64,000 nucleotides of DNA from contig NW_019091364.1 in NCBI RefSeq assembly GCF_001949145.1, positions 3,679,964 to 3,743,963 on the forward strand. The letters are read 5' to 3'. The translations under genes and the position numbers were made by a program. Within the stretch, counting starts at the first letter, position 1, and every line of letters begins with the position of its first letter. The notes under the pieces were generated by a model. The model searched no databases. It was not told where the DNA came from and saw only the letters and a program-made list of their open reading frames with translations. This DNA is from Acanthaster planci. Lineage: Eukaryota; Echinodermata; Asteroidea; Valvatida; Acanthasteridae. Positions 45,600 through 57,945 of this stretch are shown here, piece by piece.

Positions 45600-46144
45600 C
45601 ATGCTACGGAGCTCTGGAAGTGCCATCCGACTTGTTGAGATCCTGAAATGTTTTTCTCAAAATGACGACATAATAAAGGCAAGATGTCGACATCTCGAGA
45701 TGGCAATATCATAAAAGTTGGATGATGCCATCCTCAGATCATATCACGGGATGATGACATCCTAAAAGTGGATCGACATCCTGAGATAACTTACCATGGG
45801 ATGAAGACATCCTAAAAGTTGGATGATGACATCCTCAGATAATGACGATAATCATTATTTCAGGATTTCATCATCCAGAGACATCCAGCAAGTGTGATGT
45901 CTACCCTTTGACGATGTCGTCATCCCATGCTAATTATTTCCGGATGTCGTCATCCAATTGCTACGATGTCGTTTTCCCATGATAAATTATTGCAGGGTGT
46001 CGCCATCCAACTTTTACGATGTCGTATTCTCGAGATAAATTAGCCGCAGATTGTGAACATCTTGCCTGTATCATGTCGTTACCCGAGGAACAATATGTCA
46101 GGATGTCAACATGTCGGATGGCACTTCCAGAGCCCCGTATCATG
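45600..46144. mobile_element. 545-bp foldback with GATGTCGTCATCC interior
   Basis: The ends are inverted: GCTCTGGAAGTGCCATCCGAC at 45611-45631 pairs perfectly with 46113-46133, inside CATG(C/A)TACGG(A/G) flanks. The arms continue inward with colinear similarity (CAAGATGT, TAAAAGTTGGATG). The interior holds many degenerate, mutually inverted units of the form GATG(A/T)C(A/G)(T/A)CATCC, so the whole region can fold on itself at many registers. No coding capacity. Confidence 0.75.
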
Positions 46145-48654
46145 CACCTGCTAAGTTGAGACACAATTATTTTAATGTGCTTTTCATCCTGCGTGGCTGT
46201 GAAAACAATACATCATGCCGATCAACTTTCACCACAAAAAGTAGGCCTGTATATCGTAGTCGACAGATCATGGCATCTAATTAACAGCTATATAAAAAAC
46301 ACGGAAAGAAAGGACACCTAAAACAACCATTCACTTCTGCATTTACATGTAAATACAGAAGTTTCAACACCCATGGTATTTCCAGATGGGAGTTTTTGTT
46401 TAATATGGAGCTATGCAACGGACCGGCTGTGTAATAAATACCAAACAATCTACATGCATAGGGAGTACTCGTTGGTAGTTTGACGCAAAGAGCAAGGACT
46501 TGGTCTATGTGGATGTTAAAAATGGGAAGAAAATGCTCTGCTCATATTCCTTGAAAGGCTGAAAACAAAACAAGGTTGCGCTATATTCGAGTGCCTCGCG
46601 ACATAATTTTCATCAAACTACATACAAAATACAACACAGTGAACGTAACAGACAGGACTGTGCACAAGGATGCATGCATGCGCTGTATTGAAACTTGAAA
46701 CTATGCAGACTGTGACGGTGTGCACTCCATTTGATATTAAAATACCCTTGAGAGGCGTGGGAAAACACAACAGCAGCCCCATTCAAAACTTATATTAAAT
46801 CATGATTGTCTTGTCGGCCTGCTACTGGGAGCTTTCAATAGTCCGTTTGAAAGACATAAAGCCGGGCTAAAATCTCTGAAAAAGGGGGAGAACGCTGATT
46901 GATAAGCCTATGAAAACTGTGGAATGAGGGAAAGTCGGCTTTAATGGTCGCTTCACGTTATGTTAATGAATGGCTATATCGTACGATTCATTGCTTTCGG
47001 TTTCAACTTGAAGCCTGAGGATGTTGCTGAGAGGTTTTAATGCGAGTAAACAGAACACAGGAAAACCAACCAATGTTCCTGGATATTTGCTTTTTATACC
47101 CCATGCTTAAAGTCAGACCAGCAGACTTGCTGTGTCGTGTGGATTGAGCTCTTTATCGTGATGTAATTTCCTTTGTCCATGCACTTTTTTTGTTTTCTTC
47201 ATCAAAAACTGATACGCTTTGGCTTCCCTGTTCATTTTCTGCCGTGATCCGCTCTAGCGTTTACTGCGGTACAACAGTTTCCCTTTTTGAACCAAACGAC
47301 AGACACCGCATGAAAAGATACATATTACACAGTGCATGCAATGAGCAAGTTGTCATCAGATCAGCAACTGATGACCACCTGTTTGCAAGCACCTCTGGGC
47401 CGGATTAGCGGGACGGCGACAGCAATGCAAGAAATCGTGACCTCTGTCTGGTTATCAAAATTTAACGGGCTGCGGAGGTTGTTTTCCCACGGAGACTCAG
47501 TTCACGAAATCGACTGCTTGTGGAGGTGGGGTCCAGACTGCTGATCAATGTAATTCAAGTGAGGTTGTGTGGTGCCCTGGGGTGACAGTGCCCGTCCCCA
47601 CTTAAGGTGAAGAGTTGGCGCACTGCACTTCGAAACGAACTACATGTACATGTACATATTTACTTGATAACACCGCGGACACACACGGAGTTTCGTTTTT
47701 CGGTGTCATTTGAAAGGTACCATATATGCTGATCTCTATCCCCTGACTTTAATCAGTCAAATAAATAGTTGTTCAAAATATCGCAAAATTATTGTCCATC
47801 TGTGGGCGGAGTCAATTGGAATTCATTTCACCCGTTTAAGTGGTCTCGGGATTTAATCACGACAGTATACTTTAATAGGAGCCTCGCGACCAATCTAACT
47901 CTGGCACGAAATATCAGAAGGGTAAGTGACTAGGGTCACATCGCAAACGTCCCACCTGTTCGTGAGTTTGTTTGATTTCGTCAACACTGTGTCAGTTTCG
48001 CTTGCGACTGCTATAGAAGTCGATCGTCCCTTAAAACTATGGTCAAGACACTCAGTCATGAAATCTCCCAAATGAAGCCTGTGGTGTAAACCTATAATAA
48101 TAACGTAGACAAAGCTTTGTATGGAGTGTGGCAAAAAGGCGAATTAATTGGGAAACATGCAGCACGACAGGCGGTTCAATTTACACAATTAAAGGTATAT
48201 ATTTCCCCTAAGTTTGCTTTGAGAGTTTTTCAATTATATACGGTAACTTTGGACATCCTACAAAAGTGGGCATGCTACAAAGATTTAGGCCAGTTCACAC
48301 TACAGGCAACTGTGAAAGCGAAGCCAAATTGGACGTCACGAAAAAAAATGCAGCAAAAAATGGCTCAAGTTGAAATGTGTTCAACTTTTTTGAATTCGCA
48401 ACCGAATTTTGATCTGAACTCACAAAGTCGCCTTTGTATTTCCTTTCGCACAAGTTTGAACCTTGAACCCAGTTAAAATGTCATTAAATATTCCATGTCG
48501 ATAGGTGGCGAGCTCCATTTCCAGAATTGGAATTGTGGCCTCCGGCACTTACTCTAAAAATAAAATCCAACCTTGTATTAGCTGACGGCGCATAGGTATC
48601 GTTATTATTTTCATTATTTTTTTTTAATAAAAGTTGTTATAATTACAGCTAATG

Positions 48655-48902
48655 GGTCATTAGGGAGACATTCCCAAAAGAACATGCACAAACTTTTCCA
48701 ACTTTACTGTCCCATAATTCAATATTCCCTAATATGATATGAACCAAACTTTGTATGTTTTCATTTTAGGCCCTAAACTATCATCTCTCAAATATGGACG
48801 GTAAAATTCGGCCTCCTTCTGGTAGTTTGAAAATAGGGTGTCACTGAAATGTCTCCCTAAAAGCCAATGAAAAATTTACCACAAAATGTCTCCCAAATGA
48901 CC
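48655..48902. mobile_element. 248-bp MITE-like element
   Basis: GGTCATTAGGGAGACATT at the left pairs with AATGTCTCCCAAATGACC at the right, 17 of 18 positions. A further AAATGTCTCCCTAA lies inside. The interior is AT-rich without an open frame. Confidence 0.6.
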
Positions 48903-50116
48903 TATTTGTAAATATTATGCAATGCGAAGAAAGTCTACTTTCGATTTTCACAGACATTTATCAAACAGGATCTGTGTAAAAGTACGGCTTAACCTCGTAA
49001 TCACAACAGAAAAGAATCCGGCCTTGAGCACAACGCATAAAGGCCATGGAGACCAGGTCTTATGTAATCACAGATTACCCACACGCGGTGCTCCAAGTAG
49101 TAAAGAGCGCCGAGGCGCTATAGTGTCGCATGCTGTGACCGCTCGGTTCCGCCCCGTGCAAGGCCCCAAAAGGTATCCTGAGCATTACAAAACGCATATG
49201 GATACATCCCGATTCCCAAAGTGCAGTGCTGCTATCGAGGCACTGAAAGTGTTCCAATCACATAAAGCCACACAATAGCAGATTCACGATTCATATCGGC
49301 ATATGAATTGGAATTCTTAGAAATGTTGAAAGAGCGGCTTGACCCTGTTGACACAGCTTGAAAAATAAAATTCCCCGCTTTTCTTAAAACAAAATCTCGA
49401 GGCTAAACATGTCTATATTTGTACGCTGGATAGTCAGTTTCAACCTGGTATAGTGGCCCCTCCCTCAAAAGGTTGCAAGTACAGGCACTGCCTATTTTAA
49501 GCATAAAATGTCAACAAGCGGTATCTTCCTCCATGTTACAAGTAATACAGTTTCGAAGAAAATTAATTAGGTTGATCTTTTTTAAATTTCACCTTATTTG
49601 CTTTAGGCAAACCAGAGATAATGCCCCAGAAAACACAGGCAATCAAGATTAAGTATGCGCCACTTTCTAGTCTATATAAAACAAAGCGCTTATTTCACCT
49701 TTGCAACTTGGTACACAGGACATACTGAGAGGGCTATGCACTGGAACACTCCGAGGAGTAAACCATGTAAACTGATAGGGCCTACGTGGCACAAACTCAA
49801 TTCTGAGTGCTTTCGTTTTCGGGGGCACATACCTGAATGGCCAGAAGCACGTGAGATTAAATTAAAAAAAAAACTCACAGCCTACGTCATTTATCAATCA
49901 TACTGCCAACAGACATTTTAGAGGGGGCAGTATTCTGTACTCGTATGATTAATCTCTTTCCGCGATCACTCCAAGCAACAAGGCCCACAGAAAAAAGATC
50001 TGGTCAAAGGACTATGGCTCTACAGACAATGCAAGCTTATTTCGAATAGGTCAGGTCTACGACTCCATATAGACCGTTTAAAGTATTACTCGCATACCAG
50101 ATGCTTACTCAGATTA

Positions 50117-50229
50117 GGGAAGTTCGATCAGCGACAATTACGTTAACCACTGGTCGATTTTGCCTGGTGCCCCGTTCACACTTCATGCCTAAGTTACCAG
50201 TCAAAATCTGTCGCTGATCGAACTTGCCC
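50117..50229. repeat. 113-bp foldback near receptor 7
   Basis: GGGAAGTTCGATCAGCGACA at 50117-50136 pairs with TGTCGCTGATCGAACTTGCCC at 50209-50229 with one added base. It lies about 500 bp past the stop codon of receptor 7 and could be in its transcript's distal 3' part. Confidence 0.7.
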
Positions 50230-50483
50230 TTAGTTTGAGAAGTACTGATGACATTGATTGCATCAAGTTCTATAAATGTGAAGGTACTGGGGGCTTGGGA
50301 GCCTTGTTTATCTAACGATTACCGGATCACATAATAGTATCACACGTAATCTCCAAACGGGGGATCCCCTTGGCGTTAGGAGTCTTAAACTCTATTGTTT
50401 TACTTTTTTTAAATATGCAATGTAAATATATCATACTAAACTTATTTGCTTATTTTCACGTAACATATCATATCATAATACTT

Positions 50484-50489
50484 TTTATT
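50484..50489 (-). promoter_or_regulatory. candidate poly(A) signal, receptor 7
   Basis: TTTATT here is AATAAA on the minus strand, about 245 bases past the stop of receptor 7. It fits in position, but the surrounding DNA is AT-rich and chance matches are common. Confidence 0.3.
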
Positions 50490-50731
50490 ATTTTCGATAC
50501 ACAAAGCTGTTTAGCATATTGAAAACGCCCCGCTCTTCGTGACGGATAAAACGATTTTTGAATCTACGGCAATGGCTTTGAAAGCTGCATGCTGGTCGGG
50601 ATCCAACTGGTCTGTTCTGTTCATTTACATTCAGCATGTCCACATTATTATTGGAAAATATACTAACACACGTACTGAAGCATCGCTTGTGAATGCCAAC
50701 AGTCTGTAAATGTTTGTTCGTTTATGCACGT

Positions 50732-51862
50732 TCATGCATACAACCCACTCCTCCCACAACAAGTTCTCTTCCGTAAAGTCTTGAGAGTGTCCGAGGGATC
50801 CGGGATGTGGTCCCACTGACGGCGAAAGATGCAACCGAAGACCGTCTTGAAGTGCGGGTGCTTGGTGGCATAGATGAACGGATTGACGCAGCTGTTGATG
50901 AACAAGATGGCGGCAGCGTAGGGCAGGGCGGGGTCGCTGTCGTCGAAGAAGAGACAGATGGCGTAGGGGGTCAGGCACAGCATGAAGGCGCAGACGATGT
51001 AGAACATGTTCTTGGTGATCTCTGTCTGGCGGCGGCTCATCCTGGAGCGACTGACGGTCCTGGACCGGGTCGGGGATTGGGGCAGGTGGTGGGAATGGAT
51101 GCTGTTGATAGTGACCACCGATTTCGACACCACAGAGAGCCGGTTATCTGTTGAATCAATGGAAGCCTCTGGCGACCCCACCATCTTCTTGGCGTGGAGA
51201 TACAGGTGCCTCCAGATGAGAATATAACAGATGATAATAGTAACGAGGGGGACAGGGTACAAGGTCCCCGCAATGATGAGATCGTAGTTATTGGAGCGAG
51301 GGTGGGATGAGATGGAACCGCAAATGTGGTACTTTGGGTTAAAACCGACGGCACCCACGTCCAGGACTGGCGGTAACAAGACAATGAGCAGTGGGAGAAG
51401 CCAAGCAAGTATCAACCAAACTGCGATCTTCCTCGGCGTGTAGATAACTCGGTAGGTGGTCGAGGCTCGGGTAATGAGGAGCAAGCGATTCAGGCCGATA
51501 GACGCCAGCATGTACAGACTGCAGCCAACCGTTGTGGCCTGTGCAATGGCGACCACTTTGCAAACCCACTCGCCAACTGGCAAGCCATCCCTCCCGAGCA
51601 AGGCTATGGCGTCCCACGGGATGACCAGACAGGTCAGCAGGTCCGCGATGCTCAGGCTCACCACGAAGGCGTTGGTGGTCGTGCGGAGCTTTTTGGACAA
51701 GAGCACGGCCAGGAGGACCACCGAGTTGCCGACCGTTCCTACGACGAAGGCGGAGAGAAACATGGTGGCGACTAAAACTCGCTGGGTATAGTCGCTGAAC
51801 TCGAACGTTGGGCTCTCTGTCGAATTATCCATCACTGTGTCCGTCACACCTTCCTCATCCAT
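50732..51862 (-). CDS. class A GPCR, NRL type, Cys-pair tail (receptor 7)
   Basis: Intact single-exon receptor. The first in-frame ATG (51862) gives 376 residues; a second at 51832 gives MDNSTESP..., the start used by the paralogs, and 366 residues. The frame runs on to a GTG at 51961 without another ATG. Numbered from 51862: NST sequon at 13, EFSDYTQR 21-28, G-N46, Asp74 (SIADLL), C101 and C181, N125-R126-L127, an Arg/Ser-rich loop 3 (SRSRMSRRQTEITKN, 271-285), TM6 with L-T-P-Y, NPFIY (327-331), tail IPDPSDTLK and C368-C369 for possible palmitoylation. TM7 ends ATKHPHF as in receptors 6 and 8, so it may sit between the two subgroups. All expected signalling residues are present. Ligand unknown. 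Confidence 0.94.
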   Translation of the reverse strand: MDEEGVTDTVMDNSTESPTFEFSDYTQRVLVATMFLSAFVVGTVGNSVVLLAVLLSKKLRTTTNAFVVSLSIADLLTCLVIPWDAIALLGRDGLPVGEWVCKVVAIAQATTVGCSLYMLASIGLNRLLLITRASTTYRVIYTPRKIAVWLILAWLLPLLIVLLPPVLDVGAVGFNPKYHICGSISSHPRSNNYDLIIAGTLYPVPLVTIIICYILIWRHLYLHAKKMVGSPEASIDSTDNRLSVVSKSVVTINSIHSHHLPQSPTRSRTVSRSRMSRRQTEITKNMFYIVCAFMLCLTPYAICLFFDDSDPALPYAAAILFINSCVNPFIYATKHPHFKTVFGCIFRRQWDHIPDPSDTLKTLRKRTCCGRSGLYA

Positions 51863-52012
51863 ATTTACGGGTGTTTGTGTCGAGAAGCTGAATATAAAAT
51901 CCAAGTCCACAAAACTTGGGTGGTTTTCGCAAAGCTTTTTGGCGCAGCTTTTGACGCCCACAAAATTACGGTGTTGAAGTCTTCACAAAATACAGGGGTG
52001 ACTCCAGATACA

Positions 52013-52131
52013 GTACCTGGGTGTCCTCAGTAAGAAGGTATACGGCAGTCTTTGTTTGTCAACGCATCGTTTTCTTCCGGGTATCGGTTGCTTCCGCGCA
52101 AACGAAACACGAATGAGACTGATTAGGCCAG
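52013..52131 (-). repeat. upstream sequence of receptor 7 shared with 44.1 kb
   Basis: Colinear with 44091-44205. It begins about 150 bases upstream of the receptor 7 start codon, so it could be part of its promoter or 5' leader, or an inserted repeat. The best-conserved part is TTTCTTCCGGGTAT followed by GTTGCTTCCG. Confidence 0.6.
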
Positions 52132-53658
52132 ACAGTGTACTTCCAAGTTCACCTCAACAGAAACTGAAAGCACATAAAGGTAAAATCGATCTGCGATCAA
52201 TTCCTGTTGCGGAGAAGTAAATCGCCCTGTAACACTGCCTAACAACCTGTTGAACTCGGGGTTAAGGAGTCCAAAAACTCGGCAAGGGTGCCCTCGCTAT
52301 TTTTGTTCTGTTATACTTCGTCCGTGTACAGTACGTTGAAGCATTCTACGTGTTAACTCGTTGAGGACTGTGGGTAAACAGTCCGCGAAGACTTGACAAG
52401 GACACATGGGACGATATTATTTACAGGCTCCAATGTCCGGGTGTCACAAGGACGCACCGATAACTCACATATGCGCAACATCCGCAGATGACAATTAAAT
52501 TATTTAGGGACCACCAATGATCTCAATGGCAGATATCCACCGATCAACCACAAATGCAAAAAGAACAGGAAGGTTATATCAGTTTTCCAGTTAGCTCCTG
52601 TCAAGTCTGTATTATGTGGAATTCTCGAAGCTCACATGCATACAATCTGTCTAACATGAAGAAGAACATGCACCTTCCAACCAATCTATGCAGTTGGGTT
52701 GCACCTGTTAGGCCTCGGCCAGTGTTCAGAGCACTTCAGTCCACAGATGCCGTAGAACCAATATTCCATGGAAGTGCATCATGAAACGTGCTTGCTCAGT
52801 TTAGTTCCTCCCTTCAGTGGCAGTTACAATTATAGATATACATGTATGTACTCCATACGGGGTCAACAGTCGTGCCCTTGCATAGTCCCTGTTGGCTCAC
52901 AACGCGACGGTGTCTCCTTCCAAAACAGTTGCAATGCGAACGGGCTCTGTGCTGTGACATACCGGTACGCGGCGTCTGCAGTATAGGACAGGCCTAGGCC
53001 CGTCCGTGCCAGGGCTTCTCGGTCGAACTGATCACTGTCCGCGTGTTTCATGTGTAATCAAAGCGTGACGTCATCAATACACTGGTCTGTGCGACGATTT
53101 GTTTGAACAACTTTTCAGGTCACATAAAGTCCTGGCACCCATGCCTTTTCCCCCTTGATAAAGCAGCGAGGCGGTGCTACGCAATGGCACCATTCATGTA
53201 AGCCACAGAATATCATCCATGGTAAAATGTTGCCCAAGTGATGTCATGCGTGAACCCCGTCATAATCTCGCGTTTTCGTGTTGACTCAGCACGGATCGAT
53301 ATTTTTGCTTTGCATTAGAAAGACGATGGGTCTATTCACAAGGACCTCTGTTTGCAAAAGAGGCCAAATATAGAACCTCGGGAAAGTCCTTATTTAGCAT
53401 GCGCGCTAAAGCCAATTCAGTTGGCTGTCGTGTGCTGCTTACAGTTAATATTCAACATCGATTGTACAAACCAAAGACTTCATTGCTTTACTTTTACTTC
53501 GCCCTTCGTCATTGCACAAAAGTGTGTTTAAAAAAGGAATCTGAAATTAATTAGCTAATATCTTCGACATGGTTAAATATTTTGGAAATTGGCAACCACC
53601 ATTTGTTAACTAGTGATGTCCTTTTTCATATGACTCCAAGAAATCCAATCTACTGTCA

Positions 53659-55445
53659 CAGATGACTGAGCACGAAGCAGTTCAATCAACCATGTCAGAA
53701 CTGGTCTTGCACCAGATTCACCGCAGCCTGACTCCAATAATTTTATTCCTAAAAAAGAAGAAAAACCAGAGCGTCCTTAACATAATTTGTATTCAGTAAT
53801 ATTATTTAACATTTGGGTGCGTTTGCCTGTCTCGACCTAACCCCATTGTCCTTTGACAAGCCCCAATTCCTGTCAACACTAGATTCGGCTCTGGTTCTCA
53901 TTGCTCCCAATGCATTCCTGATTACGTCTCCTCTTAAGGTCTCAACTGCACCGACGATTCTGGAACATGGGTCATTGATATCTTGGGGTGGCCACTTGTA
54001 AATTTGGTTCTCAAGATGTCCCCATAAAAGAAATCACAGGGGGTGAGGTCAGGGGACCCTGGGGTGCAGTCTACTAATTCAAGTGAGAATTTCTGGTCAG
54101 CTCATTAGCATTCAAAGCACCCCCACAGTATCTTTTGAAAAAGGACACTGTAAGTGGTGAGATTGTGTAAATCTTTGCCAGTCTCAACTTCCGGGGACTT
54201 TGGGCTTTCATCTAAGAACAGAATGACAAAAAATACGGTTGAAAAATGGTCCTAAGTGCCCGAGAGAGTTGAGGGTTGCCACTTGAAAAATGGCTGCAAG
54301 CAGACTTCGAAAAAAAAAATCACGGGGGGATTTCGTGTTGTGGGAATAACTCAAAATGTAATCGGTTAACCCACAGAAAATTGAATAGACATTCAAAGAT
54401 TATAGGGACCATACAATAATTTAACGTGTGTTTCAGATACCTCAGGGATGTTAGGACGCATGTTATTGGGCCCTAAACAAAGCCGATTTTACACTGTTTT
54501 CAATGGGGCTTGATGAGTGGACTACACCCTTGGTGGCCACCCAGTCTCATGGCTGATCGTAGTTACTCTCGTATTCAACAACTCTCGTAGCCTTTTCCTC
54601 ACGATAATCCGACTATGAGCTGGAGCTCCATCCTGGGCCCACCATACGCGGCGAAACATTGTACCGTGGTGTTCAAAGTGTTGCTGTGACTGCGGCACAA
54701 TTTCATTGTTCACCATTGAAATTGCCATCAGAGAAACAGGGTCCAATGACAGTGCCATCTCCACACAGACCTATCCAGAGAGTAATTTTCTCTCGGCTCA
54801 TCAAAACCGAAGTTGGGTGGGTAAGCATCGGAGCGTATTCGCGGAATCCTGGTTATTGATTTGGCCATTCATGAAAAACGCTGCTTCATCCCAACCACAA
54901 AGTGATCCAAGAATCTGGGATGTCGGTCAAGGAACCACTGGCAAAATCTTAGTCGTCTGGGTCGATCTGCATCAAGGAGTTCGTGTCGCCTGTGCATCTT
55001 GTAAGGGTACCATTGGATGTCCAATCGAAAAGTCTGGTGGAAAGAGGATGGCGAAACTCCTAGCCCATTTCTCCTGGCAGACACACGAGGATCTCTTTGC
55101 AACAACTCACGGATGGCCCTGATGTTCACATCTGATCTTGCCATTCTTCGTCGGCCTGAGCGACCCTTGTTGAGGTTCAAGCTTGTCCCCTCCCTTCGGT
55201 ACTTTGGGTGTCTTTCCAAATTGTCGACTTGGCGGGAATGGTACAGTCAGGAAAACGCTGACCAAATGCATCTGCCACTTGCTGGAGGTTTCCAGTCCTC
55301 GACCACTGTTACTACAAACACACGCTGCTCAGTTGTAAGATGCACATGCTGAGGATTGCACTGGGCAGACAAGTTTCTTTACCAAAGCGTCTCTCTGGTG
55401 CAAGACCAGTTCTGAAATGGTTGATTGAACTGCTTCAGTCATCTG
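53659..55445 (-). mobile_element. decayed Tc1/mariner-type transposon, 1.8 kb
   Basis: Terminal inverted repeats are recognisable at 53659-53716 and 55394-55445: both read CAGATGACTGA...GAAGCAGTTCAATCAACCAT, then TCAGAACTGGTCTTGCACCAGA, with a few bases inserted in the left copy. Between them, on the minus strand, lie pieces of a DDE transposase (54522-55352). Size, layout and protein type fit the Tc1/mariner/IS630 superfamily. Stops and frameshifts show it is inactive. I could not identify a convincing TA target duplication outside the ends. Confidence 0.75.
54522..55352 (-). pseudogene. transposase pseudogene (DDE, IS630/Tc1/mariner-like)
   Basis: The upstream part (about 55352-54869) encodes a DNA-binding region in two frames: LTTEQRVFV-like and W-K-P-P-x-S-G-R first, then a block with N-K-G-R-S-G-R-R-R and D-P-R-V-S-A-R-R-N-G-L-G, followed by H-P-Y-K-M-H and P-R-R-L-R-F-C-Q-W-F. 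The downstream part (54764-54522) has W-W-A-Q-D-G-A-P-A-H, which holds the second catalytic Asp, and a G-W-P-P-R block that normally precedes the third acidic residue. The middle with the first Asp is broken. The order is that of mariner-like transposases with a helix-turn-helix N-terminus. It cannot be functional. Confidence 0.75.
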
Positions 55446-56734
55446 GGCAGTCATCATATTTAACCATGTCCAAGATATTAACAAATTAATTTCACTATCC
55501 TTTAAAAAACACACACACGCACACTGTATAATAAACATGGGTTCAATACGATACGGGAGAGTGCTTTTGTGTGTGACTTTTGATTCAGTAAGCAAGTTGC
55601 TATGCATGTCAATTTCTTCTTTGTTATAAAGATAATCACTTGCTTTGGGGCATGTGATCAGTAAGGGGTTATGCAGCATACCTGTGTACAAAAATTGTTT
55701 ATTTCTATGGGGCGAATTTTTACGTGTGGCCTATGACAGAAGTGGCAAGTTTCTTTTGCTGTCCAGTGTATTTATGCCGTGCAACACACCTGCCGATTTT
55801 TTTAATCCTTTCTCGTTGGTGCTATCACTATTATGTCCCCCATCAGCAGATGATGTTTTTTGGTTTCGCCGCTGGCACACCACAATGTGAGCAGGTTTTG
55901 CAACGGAAAACATTGCCCATTTAAGACGCTGAATGTGCAAAGCCGAGAGAAAGGTTGATTAAGAGATTTGGGCAAAAAATGCATTGGACGTCTCACCGGA
56001 CAAGTTGTTACATGAAATATACTTTCAGATAAAGAGCCAAAACGTGCGCTCCCTAGACCCTTTTCTGTTTGCAACGGATAGTCACTTTATTTACGTAACA
56101 ACAAAGCCGCGTGTTGCGCGCATTAAGGTTTTACCATTTATATAGGGTTAACAAACTTTTTAATATGTACTTTAGAAGGTTTCAATTTATCCGGAAAAGA
56201 CAGGTCAGACACCTGCTACAGGCTTGCACAAAGACAAAACTCGGAAGGAAACTGCGTATAATGGGGGCGCCGTAAATGATAAATCCGCAACGATGGAGCT
56301 AATAAACTTTCACTGTGGGTCAGTTAGACAGGCTTATCTGTCGGCCAGAGTCCAACTTACCAAAACCTGAATGTCGGTCCTGTCAACTTGCGATGCTTCC
56401 AATGATATCGTATAATCAGTACAGTAGAATACCATTGAGAGATACTGAAATCATTTATGCTGAAATAAAAACCAGCTCCGTCTATTTGGGCATGGGGGGA
56501 TCGAGGTACAGTACCAGTGAAGGATTCTTTGCAAAAACAATAGACAATTTTAATGCTTGGATTTTTGGTCCATGGGGGAGGGTGGGGCTGCTCGCCGAGA
56601 TACGGGCTGCTTTTCCGTGCCCCAAATTTCTCAGTTCTGTGAAAGATGTTTGCGGAGCGATTGGGTGTACAATCTTTTTTTGAGTACATCGTCGAGAGGC
56701 GCCGTCCAGTGGAGCGTCCAGTGGCTCAACCGGA

Positions 56735-56778
56735 GCTGGGGGCTCGGGCTCGGGGGTTTAAGCCCCCGGAGCCCCCAG
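56735..56778. repeat. G/C-rich hairpin
   Basis: CTGGGGGCTC...CGGGGGTTTA is followed directly by AGCCCCCGGAGCCCCCAG, giving a stable stem with a small bulge in an AT-rich setting. Just before it GGAGCGTCCAGTGG-type words repeat. Possibly the end of an element; there is no evidence that it is transcribed. Confidence 0.6.
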
Positions 56779-57945
56779 GATTTTTTTGTTTATTTATATT
56801 TGTTTTATGTTTTGTTTTGCTTTCTGAAAAAGAACACGCAGTACATATCTACACGCTGAACTAGTAGCTCTGATATAGTCATAATTAAGTTTCCTGCGGC
56901 ACATCTGGAGTCCGGGCGTGAGCATCATGAGCTCGTTTGGAGTGAATTCCAGCCCGAGTGGCCCCCTACGACAAATCCTGGGTGTGTATCCGATCTTGTT
57001 CATTTCTCCTTTAGGCTTTGTTACGTGATTAAGGAGCACTTTTAGCAGAGCTGGATTAGGTTGCGCCTAATTTAACCTTAACCCCCTAGGGTGTACGTAA
57101 AATAAAAGCGGACGTTTCGAAGAGGTGAGGTTGGTTCTTAAATTAACCCAACTACACGAATGTGCACATGCACTCCGGAAAAGACATCCACGTCATGCAC
57201 CCGAATTGCTGTTTGAAAGAGTCAACAACAGCCTCGCGTCAAGAAACAACTATAGTTTCATTAGCGTGTTTGCTGCTTTTACTCGATGTGCTAAAATATC
57301 GAACACATGAAGCAACCTTGTACTCTTTCCAAACAGGATCTATCAGTATCACGAATGAATCGGACTCCTCCAGCTATTGATAGCTCACTATTCAGAATTA
57401 CGCTGGGAAACTATGAACATCAGACTCCTACTATGTACATATTATTGCCAATTTAATTAAATTGCAACTAGTTACGATTCTGCAGGGTCCTATAGTTAAT
57501 TTCATCAGGCCAGCACAGTTTTTGTTAGATACACTTTAAGCTACATCTAATTGATGCTAAATGACTTGTATTGACAGTGGGTGAATGACAAGTAAAAATC
57601 TACAATGTGCAGCCCATGAAGATCGTATCGTATCTTTCGGGAGAACACACTTTCTTTTGAGTAGCAGCTGAAGAATAAATATGTGAAATAAACCTGTACA
57701 AACACTTTGGGCAGTGCAAATATTAATGTTTCCAACTACAAATTTATTCCAAAGATTGTCTCAGGCTGAACGCTGAAAGGGTACTGCGTTCCTTTATTCT
57801 GATTTACTGGTAACACGCAATGTCACAGTATTGTTCATGTTGAAATTTTGAACTAAACTAATAATCGTGATGGATCAAAACTTCAAAGAAACTATATTTA
57901 GCTGCAGTTACGGAGATACACTCGCCAAAAACTGCCATAAAGTCC

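Larger units (their letters stand above)
32926..50731. other. 17.8-kb gene-poor region rich in foldbacks
   Basis: No supported full gene. It carries a perfect palindrome (35804-35895), tandem duplications (36466-36522, 40927-41000), a possible LINE remnant (about 41829-42080), a Penelope-like foldback (43200-43531), a sequence related to receptor 7's 5' flank (44091-44205), an AT-only block (45248-45304), and foldbacks at 45600-46144, 48655-48902 and 50117-50229. This is the longest interval without a receptor and looks like an insertion sink. Confidence 0.55.

Noticed and set aside
45600-46144. CRISPR-like array of short repeats
   Set aside because: Units are degenerate and occur in both orientations without uniform spacers; the setting is an animal genome.
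50807-51791. Plus-strand open frames across receptor 7
   Set aside because: They are antisense to TM-coding sequence, as are similar frames inside the other receptors.
51863-51961. Extending receptor 7 to 409 residues
   Set aside because: The upstream reading begins at GTG; the first ATG is at 51862.
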